Assembly: GCA_949128115.1 (NCBI GenBank)
Contig: OX421961.1
Coordinates: 102,470,363-102,534,362, forward strand
Direction of reading: 5' to 3'
Origin: Anaspis maculata
Lineage: Eukaryota > Arthropoda > Insecta > Coleoptera > Scraptiidae
Length of the DNA stretch: 64,000 bases
In this document: positions 10,901-22,369 of the stretch, piece by piece
Layout: each line of letters starts with the position of its first letter
How positions within the stretch are numbered: the stretch's first letter is position 1
Translations under genes and position numbers: made by a program
The notes under the pieces: generated by a model
The model's database searches: none
What the model was told of the DNA's origin: nothing
Seen by the model: only the letters and a program-made list of their open reading frames with translations

Positions 10901-13900
10901 GAAACTAAGAAATGAAACTTGACATGGTGATAGTCAAGTCAAAGATCAATATCCCAATGTCAAAGAATTGCGATTTCTTGATACAGGGCGTTCACAAAAA
11001 AAAAACATCAAACTTCATAATTTTCAAAATATCTTGACTCATTTTTTTTCAAATGGCATGCCCCTAATTTTATAATGTTATCTGATAGCTTTTTTTATCC
11101 TCTTTCATTTTTACTAGAAGTACCCTACTCTTAAACTTCATTTTTCTCGAGATAATCGGAAATTTTCGCAAAATTTGCAATTTTTTTGTTTTTTTTCTCA
11201 AAAATTGAGTTGGCCGTGATGAATAACGGACAAGCCAAATAGTACGCAACTCTCAGTTAGTCAGTCTGAATATTGTCGAACAAAGAAAAATGACTTTACG
11301 CGAGAGGAAATGATTGATATGATTTTCTGGTAATAATCCAGATATCCAGGATCCCACTTTGTTTTCTTTTTGCGTTGAAGCCTTTTTTTTTGTTCGACAA
11401 TATTCAGATTGACTAACTGACAGCTGCGTACTATTTGGCTTGTCTGTCATTCATCACGGCCAACTCAATTTTTGAAATCCCGAGTTCAAAGTTTACCGCA
11501 AGAAGTAAAGGTGCCATTCGAAAAATTGATTTTCAAACAATTGATTTCCAAAAATTTACCTTCGAATAACTGCTTTCGAATAATGTACCTAAATCCCCCA
11601 GAAATGGTCAGCTACAGAATTGGCCCTAATCTCGGCCCTAATGGCAGGCAAAAGATCCATTTTTATAATGAATTAATTGACGAATTGAGTGTTGAATGCG
11701 TTCGATTACTTACATTTGGCCATGACAATGCACAGTTGTGTAGATGAATCGGATAAGGTAATTGAAGTGTCTTTGTGAATGACACAAAGCCTTACGGGAC
11801 CATAGGGCTCTTGCCTTTCATTATTGTCTCGCTATCTTTTATTGCCTCTTTGAGGTTGCTTTGACAAGGGTGCTCCTGGGTCAAGTACAGCTGATAGTAT
11901 GTACAAGCCGAGATACGAGCAAATAATTTCCCTTAAAATTTCCACTGCGCTTTGTAGTTACGCATCAGGCATCGAAGAGAAATGAAGAAAAGCTTTCGCG
12001 TTTTTCCGGAAACTGAAATCGATGAATCTTGATAAAGGAAAGCGATAAATAATTTTCGTATCATGATTTCACAAACTACGATAGGTATACTTATCTACAT
12101 ACGTACTTAGCCGTCGTAAATTATTAAATAAAATTTCTATTCTAGGGTACAAAGTGTTGACCTAAAGCATTTTGCTGCCATTGGTTTTTGTTTTTAGAAT
12201 AATTTTGATGCACAGATTATTCATGTTTAGTATTTTTGGTCATGAGCCAATGTCTAGTATTCCAAGCAATGACATCCTCATTCCTTGAAACCTTTTCACT
12301 TGGAACAATGTGGGACATTGCCTTCAACTTGCATGTTTAACTCGATTTTTACGACCGAGTTTGTAACACCGGTACCGAGTCGAACACCGTAATTGTAAGC
12401 TTGATTCTCTACCCCGAGGTCTAACCCTCTTACAATCAGTTCAGTTCACAATCATGTTCTTTAGATTTTCTTTTTTTCCAACTTGAAATCTGTATCTGTT
12501 ATCTCGTTATCTCTGATTACAGGGATGTTCGTGAAAATATCCTCAGTTCGCTTTAGAAAAAAAATCTTTGTTTTACATTTACATCGTCTTTAGCATACAA
12601 CAAAAGATTGTCTTGATTCGAATGTGAATCTACATATTATGATACCTAATGAACAGATAGTTTCTGAGTTACTCAATGCCAACCTTTTTTTTTTGTAAGA
12701 TCCGAATTCAGAGCCTTCGGCCATCGTCTTTCGCGCTTCTCGGCCTTCGTAATTTACTCGCCAATTTATTATTTCTAAATTTTTTTCATATTTTTCAAGT
12801 TATGGACCAAGTGTAGGACCGAGTTTAGGACGATCTAGCTAAATAACGGCGGGTCGTGGAGGGAAGGGTCCACTGACACACCACACAGACATATCAGTCC
12901 CCAATTTTGATTGCTAAAATTTTGAAAACACTGTAATGTTTGTAATAATGATTGTTATTTCAGGGTAAAGTTTATTTGTTCGACAAGGTTTTCAAACCCA
13001 ATGCCACGCAAGAAAAAGTCTACAATGAAGCCGCCAAAAGCATCGTGTCCGATGTTTTGGCCGGATACAATGGCACAATCTTTGCCTACGGACAAACCTC
13101 TTCGGGGAAAACTCACACCATGGAGGGTGTCATAGGTGATCCATCAAAGCAGGGTATCATTCCCCGCATCGTGAATGACATTTTCAATCACATTTACGCA
13201 ATGGAAGAGAATTTGGAGTTCCACATCAAAGTGTCCTACTTTGAAATCTACATGGACAAAATCAGGGATTTGCTTGATGGTTTGTTTTATTTGTTCATAC
13301 GTTTTATTAGGTTTCTTATGATGATAATATTAATTAATTATGATTGAATTGTAGTCTCGAAGGTGAATCTGAGCGTACACGAAGATAAAAACAGAGTTCC
13401 TTATGTGAAAGGTGCCACTGAACGGTTCGTTTCCAGCCCCGAAGAAGTTTTCGAATCTATAGAGGAGGGCAAATCGAACAGGCACATCGCTGTGACAAGT
13501 ATGATAGATTTTTTTTGAGTAAGTGTGTGCGTGCTTTATTCAACAAATTCTTACAGACATGAACGAGCATTCGTCCAGATCTCATTCAGTATTTTTGATC
13601 AACGTCAAGCAGGAAAATTTGGAGAATCAGAAGAAGTTATCTGGAAAACTATACCTCGTCGATTTGGCCGGTTCGGAAAAAGTTTCGAAGACTGGAGCTG
13701 AAGGTAAGAGGTGTTTTGTTTTAAAGGAGTTTCAGCTGGCGAATTCTTCAAAATGAATCACTCTGTAGAAGTTCAGCGCACACCCAGTAGTTGATAGTTT
13801 TTACTTATTAGTCTATAACAAACAGCTCCCCAGAATCACGTTGAATAACGAAAATAGAAAAGAGTCAAGTCCCACCGTTCGACCTCCCTCTTTCTTTAAA

Positions 13901-16900
13901 AATAACGTCATTATTTTTTTAATATTTTTCTCATGTTCTTTGGTGGATTCCATAATAATATGTCGCTCTGGATTCGGAATGCGATATTTTTGAGACACCC
14001 TGTATAAACGGTTCACATACTTCCCTAATACCTCCTAATTTGAGGGTCGAAAAACGGACATCCTGTGGAGACAGGCTATTAAGAAAAGTTTAGTAAGTAT
14101 GTAAGCCAGAAGTAGTGGAAATCCAATTAAGATTTTGTTCGCCTTAGAATAATGAGTCCCATGTGAAGTAAGCCCTGTTTCGGTTCAAATTTATTGACCC
14201 AAGTTTGGTGGAGGCCTCTCATTTGGAATATCCCTTTTAGCTTCCACGCAAACTTTATTATTTGGAGAACTGGCATTAGTCAATTTGAAATTCCATTCAA
14301 TTTGATCAGCTCAAATTTAGGTCGAAATAACGCTAGAAGGGAGTATGGTGTGCAACGAAATGTGCGGTAGTAATAATGTCGCGATAAAAATGGAGTTGTT
14401 GAAAACTGCGCCAGAAAGGTGGTTGACTTAGCCTATATTCTGTTGTATGCTCGTATCGATCGGTATGGAAATAAGCGAACGTGACTATTACCTACCACAC
14501 TACACTGTAATTTGGGTTAGCTTTGCAAGGTTTTTTTATCAGCACGATTTGGGCATTTGTATACATTGGCAATTCGCCCGCAGGTACCGTTCTGGACGAA
14601 GCCAAAAACATCAACAAATCCCTGTCGGCTCTCGGAAACGTGATAAGCGCTCTGGCCGACGGCAACAAGTCTCACATACCCTATCGTGACTCCAAGTTGA
14701 CGCGTATCCTCCAAGAGTCGCTGGGAGGCAATGCTAGGACGACGATCGTCATCTGCTGTTCGCCAGCTAGCTTCAACGAATCTGAAACCAAGTCGACGCT
14801 CGATTTTGGTAAACGCGCCAAGACCGTCAAGAACGTTGTTTGCGTCAACGAGGAACTCACCGCCGAAGAATGGAAGCGACGCTACGAGAAGGAGAAGGAG
14901 AAAGTGGCGAGGCTCAAGGGCAAAGTGGAGAAGTTGGAGAGCGAACTGCAACGCTGGCGTGCTGGGGAAACGGTCAAGGTCGAAGAACAGGTCAACCTCA
15001 ACGAGATCCAGGAAGCCGTCACGCCTGTGGCCGCCATGGAAGAGAGCATCGTGGAGAAGCCGTCTGGCCCGATGCCGGCCACTCCCGCTCTCATGATCGG
15101 CTCCACGCTCGACATGGAAGAAAGACAGAAACTGGAATTGGAACGCGAGCGACTTTACCAACAGTTGGACGAGAAGGACGAAGAGATCAACGAAACGAGT
15201 CAGTATGTCGAGAAACTGAAGGAGCAAATGTTGGAACAAGACGAGCTGATCGCCAGCACCAGACGCGACTACGAAGCGCTGCAGTCTGAAATGAACCGCA
15301 TCCAGCAAGAGAACGAGAGCGCCAAAGAGGAAGTTAAAGAGGTGCTGCAGGCTCTGGAAGAACTGGCGGTGAATTACGATCAGAAATCGCAAGAGGTCGA
15401 CGCGAAGAACAAAGAGATGGAGTCGCTCAGCGAGGAGCTGATGCAGAAACAAGCCAACTTGAACACGACGACCACCGAACTCCAACAGTTGCGCGACATG
15501 AGCAGCCACCAGAAGAAACGCATCGCCGAAATGCTGAGCAACTTGCTGAAAGAACTCGGCGAGATTGGTTCGACCCTCGGCGGCGACGGTTCCGAAATCA
15601 AGATTTCCAACGACGCCGCCAAGCTCGAAGAAGAATTCACCGTGGCGCGTCTGTACATTTCCAGAATGAAGAGCGAAGTTACCAACTTGACGCAGCGGTT
15701 GCACGAGATCGAAAACAAAGAACAAGACAGCAACAAAAAAGTTACGGATTACGAGCGAGAATTAGGCGAGTGCAGACTGCTCATTTCTCAGCACGAAGCC
15801 AGAATGAAGAGCTTGCAGGAATCAATGCGCGAAGCGGAAAACAAGAAGCGCATGCTGGAAGAAAGCGTCGATGCGCTCAGGGAAGAGTGCGCCAAGCTCA
15901 AAGCTGCGGAACAAGTAATATTTTCGCGGGATCGCATTTCATCAGAAACCAATTGTTGTTTTTTCCCCAGGTGTCTAGCGCCAGCGAGAGCGAAAAGAAA
16001 GAAGCCAACGAGCTGCGGGTCGCTCTCGAACAACAAATGGACCAACTGCGAGTTGCTCACCAAAAACAGGTTGCCGCCCTACGCGATGAAATTGCCGAAA
16101 AGCAACAGCTGATCAACGACATTAAGGAGTACGCATCTCAAAAATTGTTTCCTTCTTTCTGTAACTCAATTTTCTCTTTTCAATTTACAGCTCAAATCAG
16201 AAACTGTCGCTCGCCCAGCAGCAGCTCCAAACCGACTATGAGAAAGTCAAAACTGAAGAGGCCGAAAAATCCCATAAGCTTCAGGAGCTCATGTCAGTAG
16301 ATGTTTTGAATTATAAAAAACGCTCTATCCCGTGTTCCAAATCCGATACCAACAAACCGCAAAACCTGAAACCCTGTCCTGTCAATCTAAAACGGTCGCA
16401 GTCGCCAACGTCTTGGGAAGAATTCATGCCTTTTAGAGACGAGTACGCGGTCAAAGATTCAGTGCCTGAAAGCAGTAATCCAAAGTTCGCCAAAGATGCG
16501 ATAAATCAGTTGACGAAGTTGTCAAAAGTTCATTGTACGATGTCGATTTTTCACATTCACACATTTCACTTGCATCTGTTCATATCGTTGACGCTTTTAC
16601 TCGTTACCCATAGGTGTCCGCAGTATTTGATTGTCATTTAAAAATTCATTTGAATAATGAGCGACTGATATTTAGTCACCACTTGAAACGAATCCAGTCA
16701 AATGTTTTCGAGTTTGTTTTTGTTCATTTATTTATTTATATTTCTTTACATCTGTGCACAGTATTTAGTTGTAATGCCTGTAGGATTGTTCAACGCCAGA
16801 ACTACCAGTGAGTTGGAAACGTCCACAAGACGATTGTTGAGATATTTCTGATTTTTGTTTGTTGAATTTGCTCATCTAAAATTTGCAGAATTTGCATTTC

Positions 16901-19349
16901 TATCAAGAGCAAAGTACATGCGTCCTCAATCACGTGGTATTGTGGGGCTTCGCCTTACAGTTTATCTCATGGTATAGACTTGATGAACTAATCATATGTG
17001 AGAATTCAAAGTTCATGTTATTTACAATAGGACTAGAGAGTTGCATGATCAGTCTAACCAGAAAAGAAGGATGTATTTGCCTGACTCAATTCAGAAGTCT
17101 TTCAATGACCGTCAGCTGATTGCAGTTTTAGGCGTTGAATGTCCACGTTTTGTTCTTGCAGGATGTTACAAGTTTCAAGATGTAAAAGGCACTAATTTTT
17201 TAATTTGATCAAGACTTCTACTCCCCTCCCGATTTCAGTATTGAATTTTTTGTATTTTTATATTCTTTTACTTAATTTTTTAAAGTCTCGTAAAAGGTTC
17301 AGTCGTGATGCAAATGACGCTTCAAACGATACCTAAGTATTACATGGTATTACTTACTGAATATAAGTAGGTATAACAACGAGAATTCTTAATACTCATC
17401 ATAATTTTTATTGCCACTGCAGTCCGTTGGAGACCTACAACATGAATTGTTCATGTTGTAAATGAACCTACTGCCTTATGTTGTGATGCCCTAACACACC
17501 TTGAAATACTAATAATATTCTGCTAATCTAGTCCATTCCTTTAACAGACAATTATTGATAATTGTCTTTCCTGTGATCATTTTATTTTATTTTTTTGGCA
17601 TAGTTGAATCACACCACTGTTTGGTTGAGTTATATTTTAACAAATTTCACGTGTAACAGGTGAATTAATGGATGGAATTTTTTAATTTTCCGTTAGGATA
17701 AGCACGTTGCCTTTATTTTGGTTTCTTGACCTGTAAAACCCCGTAACGAAAAATCCAATTGGTAGTATAAAAAAATTGGCGCTGTTTACACTTTTGTTTT
17801 GCTTTATTTGTATGATTGTGCGAAGATTGTCTCAGCTTTGGCAATTAGTATAGACAATACCATATCCAAATCTAATAAGTGTTGCCAAGTTTCGACACTC
17901 TTTGCACATGCTCTCAGCAATAGTGTGCTCAAAAGTCAAAAGTTGCTGCAAAGTGGTCTTAAAGTCATTGATTAATTAATTGTAAATAAATAATAATGTA
18001 AATACCGGAAGTGTACATAATTGAAATGTTGCATATTTTGGACGCAAGTATTTTTTGAATTTCGTGTCGATGGAATAATAATAGTACCGTTGTTGACTAG
18101 TCTTAACAAGTTAGTGTTGTTGAAAGTTTAAACAAAAACATTGTTGATATGATAGTTGAAAAAAAGCAGTATTCGCGTGAATGCTAAAATGAAACCTAAC
18201 CAAACACTGTCCGTGTGAGCGTAATTAGCTTTGATGCTGACACTGGGTGTATTCTACAGTACCACAAACGAACGACGAGAACAAGCTCGCAAAGATCTGA
18301 AGGGATTGGAAGACACTGTGTCTAAGGAACTGCAGACGTTACACAACTTGCGCAAACTCTTTGTTCAAGATTTACAGGTATTTGCAAAAAATGCCAACTT
18401 TGACAATTTCAAAAAACTTACTGGTTTTTATTGATCAGGCACGCATGAAGAAGAATATGTCCACCGAAGACAACGAAGAAGATGGCGGTTCGCTGGCTCA
18501 AAAACAGAAAATTTCATTCTTAGAGAATAACTTGGATCAGTTGACCAAAGTCCACAAACAGCTGGTCAGAGACAACGCTGATTTACGCTGTGAGTTGCCG
18601 AAGTTGGAGAAACGTCTCAGGGCCACCATGGAGCGGGTCAAGGCTTTGGAAACGGCACTCAAAGAAGCCAAAGAAGGTGCAATGCGCGACCGCAAGAGGT
18701 AATTTTTCAACACTATAATTTGAACTTCAGTAATAAACGAAGTCGGGGCAAGATCAAATAATACAGGTTTAGGCGCGTGTAATTCAAGATTGCTGTTACA
18801 CTTACACAGGTTGAATGGGCAGCGTTTTGCTTTCCTTGAGCCCGTGGTACCGGGAAAGTTTTCACTTCAATTTTGACGTCATGAGGACCCAGCACAGGGC
18901 TGGGTTGTTGTGGATGTCTCTGGACTTGAAAACAGCTTGGCCAGTACCGGTAAAAGCACGGTGTAAAACAAAGTTCTCTTCTGACAATAATTTAAAATGG
19001 GAAAAGTAGTTTAAAATATTCAAAAATGCAGAATGACTTCTATGAGACGGTAACGAATTCTTGTATTTTATAGGTATCAGTATGAAGTGGATCGCATCAA
19101 AGAAGCAGTGCGGCAAAAGAATCTTGCCAGACGTGGTCCGGCCGCCACCATTGCCAAACCAATTCGTTCTGGTCAACACCACGTGATTGTCGGTAGCGGA
19201 GGTGCCATTCGCACCGGGCCCAACTCCCCCATGTCCAGAAACGACGATGTACCAAAACGCAAGTCTCTAATCATCGGCGAAAAAGATTGTAAGTATTTTG
19301 AGATGTTCCCGCACAACTCTGCCATAACAACTGTTTGTCTCTTACAGAA
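7810..19349 (+). CDS. Khc: Kinesin-1 heavy chain (complete, 10 coding exons)
   Basis: Plus-end-directed microtubule motor of kinesin-1, which works as a dimer with kinesin light chains on vesicles, mitochondria and RNPs. Joined exons: 7810-7956, 12964-13279, 13355-13498, 13557-13703, 14584-15914, 15971-16128, 16191-16292, 18260-18377, 18439-18698, 19074-19288, then the last two stop bases at 19348-19349. All junctions are GT-AG and phases agree, giving 979 residues; the fly protein is of very similar length. Visible motifs are the P-loop GQTSSGKT (92-99), switch [11 protein letters not shown] (203-212), switch II DLAGSE (238-243) and the neck-linker start AKTVKN (330-335). A long heptad coiled coil (about 345-900) ends in the conserved cargo region, followed by the autoinhibitory IAK tail (934-936). 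The first ATG is preceded by a non-coding leader. Oddities are a stop codon split T|AA by the last intron and an open frame running past exon 7. Confidence 0.95.
8509..8820 (+). other. Open frame with one hydrophobic segment inside Khc intron 1
   Basis: A 103-codon plus-strand frame contains a strong transmembrane-like stretch, [20 protein letters not shown], followed by a basic segment ([11 protein letters not shown]). No family is recognised. An acceptor-like TTTCTTCAG lies near 8618-8626 just before the hydrophobic part. It may be chance in AT-rich sequence, a captured exon or organelle-like DNA. No homologue comes to mind. Confidence 0.2.
9758..10501. mobile_element. 744-bp full-length palindromic (foldback) element, TA-flanked
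   Basis: The ends CAGGTGATCCAC at 9758 and its complement at 10490-10501 are flanked by TA on both sides (9756-9757, 10502-10503), as in Tc1/mariner-type insertion. The two halves are imperfect reverse complements for most of the length. For example, GACAAATCTGGGGTG near 10201 pairs with its complement near 10030-10046, and TTCCCGTTGGAATAAATT near 9803 pairs with 10446-10462. No transposase is encoded. Confidence 0.75.
10502..11198. repeat. Orphan transposon ends in Khc intron 1
   Basis: TATACAGGGTGGTCC at about 10558 and TACAGGTGTCCC near 10683 match the terminus style (CAGGGTG or CAGGTG next to TA) of the palindromic elements in this window. GATACAGGGCGTTCAC occurs near 10980. None has a clear partner end, so these look like solo or truncated copies. 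Confidence 0.45.
11199..11475. mobile_element. Palindromic MITE with about 90-bp arms
   Basis: Arms beginning CAAAAATTGAGTTGGCCGTG at 11199 and ending with its complement near 11455-11474 match over about 90 bp, with a few mismatches and small indels. A loop of about 95 bp separates them. No duplication could be fixed at the ends and no protein is encoded. Confidence 0.65.
12964..13279 (+). CDS. Khc: Khc coding exon 2 (ATP-binding P-loop)
   Basis: Residues 50-154 plus one base. It contains the P-loop [13 protein letters not shown] and the [15 protein letters not shown] strand typical of kinesin motors. The acceptor is TTTCAG and the donor is GTTTGT; it ends in phase 1. Confidence 0.93.
13355..13498 (+). 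CDS. Khc: Khc coding exon 3
   Basis: Residues 155-202 with split codons at both ends, reading [20 protein letters not shown] onward to NRHIAVT. The split codon AAC that opens switch I crosses the 58-bp intron that follows. The acceptor is TTGTAG and the donor is GTATGA. Confidence 0.92.
13557..13703 (+). CDS. Khc: Khc coding exon 4 (switch I and II)
   Basis: Residues 203-251. It holds the nucleotide sensors [10 protein letters not shown] and DLAGSEK. The donor GTAAGA leaves a phase-1 codon completed by exon 5. The 58-bp intron before it is close to the minimum for insects. Confidence 0.93.
13704..14583 (+). other. Khc intron 4
   Basis: Non-coding, 880 bp. A fragment near 13800-13996 ends in GACACCCTGTATA, the complement of the TACAGGGTG terminus seen elsewhere, so it is probably a truncated DNA transposon. 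Open frames here (for example 13813-14016 minus) are not supported. Confidence 0.7.
14584..15914 (+). CDS. Khc: Khc coding exon 5 (end of motor, neck and stalk)
   Basis: Residues 252-695 in a single large exon. It covers the end of the motor ([18 protein letters not shown]), the neck linker ([19 protein letters not shown]) and the first long coiled coil with hinge. It is markedly more GC-rich than the surroundings, so a 402-codon antiparallel open frame exists on the minus strand (14517-15725); that is a codon-bias shadow, not a gene. Confidence 0.93.
15971..16128 (+). CDS. Khc: Khc coding exon 6 (stalk)
   Basis: Residues 696-747, reading [20 protein letters not shown] to QLINDIK. It is a coiled-coil heptad segment. 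The 56-bp intron before it is short. It ends with two bases of an Asp codon at the donor GTACGC. Confidence 0.9.
16191..16292 (+). CDS. Khc: Khc coding exon 7 (stalk)
   Basis: Residues 749-781, containing [20 protein letters not shown] and ending in QEL. The donor is GTCAGT, weaker than the others in the gene. The frame stays open past this donor as far as 16641, which raises the question of an alternative form (see findings). Confidence 0.88.
16293..18259 (+). other. Khc intron 7 with an in-frame open extension
   Basis: A 1.97-kb intron. The first 349 bp stay open in the exon-7 frame and read like a protein linker ([20 protein letters not shown]). The rest is AT-rich with no recognisable exon, element ends or conserved protein. 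It is canonical at both ends (GTCAGT, TTCTACAG). Confidence 0.75.
18260..18377 (+). CDS. Khc: Khc coding exon 8
   Basis: Residues 783-821, containing [20 protein letters not shown] and [16 protein letters not shown]. This is the most conserved part of the kinesin-1 stalk, next to the light-chain-binding region. The acceptor is TTCTACAG and the donor GTATTT, phase 0. Confidence 0.92.
18439..18698 (+). CDS. Khc: Khc coding exon 9 (cargo-binding coil)
   Basis: Residues 822-907, including the near-invariant [20 protein letters not shown] and [17 protein letters not shown]. This coil binds light chains and other cargo adaptors in kinesin-1. The donor GTAATT leaves two bases of Arg908. Confidence 0.93.
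19074..19288 (+). CDS. Khc: Khc coding exon 10 (tail with IAK motif)
   Basis: Residues 909-979. [20 protein letters not shown] leads into [12 protein letters not shown], whose IAK folds back on the motor to inhibit it. It ends GEKD plus one T at the donor GTAAGT; the next exon supplies AA, completing a TAA stop. Confidence 0.88.
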
Positions 19350-20680
19350 ATCAACGCGTCTAACAGCTAAAGGGTGCTTGAACTAAATTATTGTAATAGA
19401 AAAGAGAACTACCAAAAAAATTGCTGACACATCTGTTATATCAACAATCTCTGGATAGTAGTTGTGCACATACCTTTGTGCACAGCGTTACTTACAATTC
19501 ATGTGCTTACTTGCTTAGTTATATTATGATAGTATATAAGGTGCACTTATAATAAACATTTCAAATCGCAAAAAGTGTAACAATAATCATAGGCCGATTG
19601 TTCTTCAGAACTAAAAACTTGAGTTCTGAAGAGTGATTAGTTGTGTCAGTTTTGAAAAAGCTATGTCTGCAATATACCAAGTAAACACGAAACAAAACTT
19701 TTGGGCTATGGCTTCTATGGTCGTTTTTAAGATGTGTCCTATATCGTAATAGTATTAATTTTTTTGTAGTGCAGCATTCTTTGTTACGCCGATTTCGTAT
19801 TGATGTAGTAAAGTACATTTACAGTAAGAAATTTCCGACTGTGCAATAGGATCTAAAAGCGACTTCTTGTGCAGGTGTACTTTACTGTGTAACTAGTAAT
19901 TTTGTTTACAACACGACTCTTTCAATATTCCAGCGATTATTGAAATTAAGAGATTAGGCATTCGGTAGCACATTTTTAATTTTAGTATTTATAGTGAATT
20001 TTTGTAGTTAATTAATTTTAACAATTTGATTTTACACAGATTTTCGAAGTTAAACTGTACAGTTCTTGTGTAGTTGAATGAAAATTATATTTATTCTTCT
20101 GTTGATTTGTACATGATTTGTTTTTTTGTATAAATTTGTTTTGAAAAAAACTTAATTTAAGTTGAGAGAGCTCTTAGTATTTTTTTGTTAATCTTTATTT
20201 TCAAAGAAGTTTTGAAGAGTACTAACTTGACAAGTTGCAAGTTCTCTCAAGTAACTCTTCGTCACCATTGACTTCTTCCAGCAACCAAAATCGTGCTTGA
20301 TATGCACCACCCCCACACACCCTACCACCTTTTATTTTGTGATAACTTAGTAAATATTTGCAATTTTTAATTTAAACCTTCCTTCCATTATAGTACTGAA
20401 ATATTTGTGATTTGATAGCTGATTAATCTCTGCATATATTGTGCTTGAGTGACTCGTATTTCTGTGCACAATCATTGCATTTAGTTACTACATGTGAATC
20501 TTGCTAAAATTTGTTTTTTACTTGTTGCCTTTTTACACCTTTTTTATTCTGGCGAAACAAATTTGTACGTACCTAGTACCTACTTGTAATGACATATTTC
20601 ATAGTGGACGCTTGAGTCAATAATGCAATTTATTTATTTAACTGATGGAAATTATATTCTAATAAACTAATACAAATCTA
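19348..20680 (+). other. Khc: Khc last exon and 3' UTR
   Basis: The acceptor CTCTTACAG opens the last exon, whose first two bases complete the stop codon. Possible polyadenylation signals AATAAA lie at 19551 and 20661, and the sequence between is AT-rich with no ORF. Long and short 3' UTR forms are both plausible. Confidence 0.6.
19551..19556 (+). terminator. Khc proximal polyadenylation signal
   Basis: AATAAA about 200 bp after the stop codon, in AT-rich sequence. A second AATAAA at 20661 could give a longer transcript. Confidence 0.45.
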
Positions 20681-21631
20681 CATTCGCTATTATTAGCCGA
20701 ACCTGTGAGCTATCCGAGCTACACCCTACTTCTTTCCATTTTTGTGACGGTGTTTCAGATGTTATCTTTAATGCAAGGGTCGATAGAGAATCGTAAGGGA
20801 CTCTCAAAAAATAGTTGAAATGCGCATTCATGAAGGAGGTGAAGCGCCTCAGAGTTGGAAAAAGCTGGTACGTTATGTAAGTGGTACGAAACTAGTTGCA
20901 TTGTCTAGTTGGTAATCACGATGCGCGAGTAAGCACCCGCACAATTGGCGGAGGAGCCGTTCATCGAGAGCTTACCAGACTAGCGATACGAATGGATTTT
21001 TCTAAAGCTCTCGCGAATGGACTGCCGGCCAATGCTGGAACGACAATGGAAGCGAAAAGAAAAGACGTTTTCGAAAGAAGTTGGAATATCCTCGAATACA
21101 AGACAGTATTGTATAAGAGTGACCAGGGGAGGAGGCCACTCGACAACAAATCGATCGGGAGAGTGGGGACATCAGCGAAATACAGCGATATTTAAATGCG
21201 ACGAATTGTTACTTGTAAATTAGTAGTACAGTGCCACCAAGTTTACATGAGCCGCGGAAAATATGTGAACCAACGCGAATTCTGGCCAGCTCAACTCAAC
21301 GAAATATCAGATCACCCAAATTGTCAGAGCGATGGCAGCGTGTCAGGGCTCATGTAAGCTTTGTGGCACTCCAGGTAAGCACTGCATCAATAAATGGTGT
21401 GTTGAAACATTTGTCTCTCAATTATTACAGTATCCACACAAAACTTTAACTGTATTTTTATAGCTCAAGAGCCGAAACGCAGCTTTCTGACTTTCCATTC
21501 GTGGGTCCGGGAAAATAAAATGTAATTATACCATACGTTAAAAATCTATTTTTGCCAAACAAAAAAATTACAGCTTGTATGTCATCAAATTAAAACTGTG
21601 AAGAAGCATTATTACAATCATAGTTAGTAAC
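20681..21631. other. Khc-Bap60 intergenic region (convergent genes)
   Basis: No gene is supported. The word TGGCGGAGGAGCCGTTC (20946-20962) recurs almost exactly near 61025, so part of this stretch is a dispersed repeat. Plus-strand ORF 20896-21195 has no recognisable domain. Khc and Bap60 converge here. Confidence 0.45.
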
Positions 21632-22369
21632 TTAATTATTACGAATACCCAGAGCCTGTTCCAGTTCAGCCCGCTTCTGTTGCACCTTGGTGTAGAAATA
21701 CCGGCAGACGGCTTCTTGCGCCCAGGGTTGGTAGAAGAAATCGGAACGTCTCTCCTCCTCTGGATTGCCGACGACGTCGGTCATGCATTTCAAATCTCTA
21801 GTCTGAGACACGATCCACTTGTATATGAACTGCTGGGGATCCTTAGCGAAGCTTAGGAAAAACTCTCTGTTCGTCTTTAGTTGATTTATCGTGTCCACGG
21901 TTTCGTGAATCTTCGAATCGAGGCCCTGTATCTCCTGCTGGCTGGCCGTGCTGAGTAAAAAGTTGTTCATTTGAGTTTTCAGAGTGTCATCAACTTCCAC
22001 GTCGATGTCGTAACAGGCGGTCTGTTTACTTTCCGCGCCGCCTTCTACGGAAATGACGTGGTTGATAACGATCGGATCCGGCGGGTGCAGGAGCGGATTC
22101 AGTCGCTGCGGAATTTCGGCAAACTTCATCCGAGCACACCCGAAGATTTGCTCCAAGTACTTGTCGCACACGATGTACTCCCTTTCGTGCGCATCTTGCA
22201 GGCGGTGGGTCTTGATGTACTGCCACAGAGCCGATATGATGACTGGACGGGTTTGGGTGTGAACGCCCAAGAGTCTAGCCAAACGCGGATCCAGCTTGAA
22301 CTGCAAAGGCTGATAATCGAGCAAGAGTAGAATAGTGCAGCGTACGTTCTTGTCGCCGGGCCTTTTTAC
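21632..22369 (-). CDS. Bap60: Bap60 coding exon 5 (SWIB domain and C-terminus)
   Basis: Residues 255-499 and the stop. It opens [20 protein letters not shown] just ahead of the SWIB fold. The short intron before it (22370-22432, 63 bp) has canonical ends. The C-terminus is GIRNN. Confidence 0.94.
   Translation of the reverse strand, partial: VKRPGDKNVRCTILLLLDYQPLQFKLDPRLARLLGVHTQTRPVIISALWQYIKTHRLQDAHEREYIVCDKYLEQIFGCARMKFAEIPQRLNPLLHPPDPIVINHVISVEGGAESKQTACYDIDVEVDDTLKTQMNNFLLSTASQQEIQGLDSKIHETVDTINQLKTNREFFLSFAKDPQQFIYKWIVSQTRDLKCMTDVVGNPEEERRSDFFYQPWAQEAVCRYFYTKVQQKRAELEQALGIRNN

Larger units (their letters stand above)
7957..12963 (+). other. Khc intron 1 (5 kb), transposon-rich
   Basis: A large first intron with canonical ends (GTAAGT to TTTCAG). 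It holds a 744-bp palindromic element (9758-10501), orphan CAGGGTG-type element ends near 10559 and 10985, a second palindrome (11199-11475), and an open frame with one predicted membrane segment (8509-8820). No conserved Khc exon is seen inside it. Confidence 0.85.

Noticed and set aside
14731..15289. Arg/Ser-rich plus-strand frames overlapping Khc exon 5
   Set aside because: They are out-of-frame readings of the same kinesin exon.
14517..15725. 402-codon open frame on the minus strand
   Set aside because: It is exactly antisense to Khc exon 5, whose GC-rich coiled-coil codons suppress stops on the other strand. The translation has no domain and the plus frame is certain.
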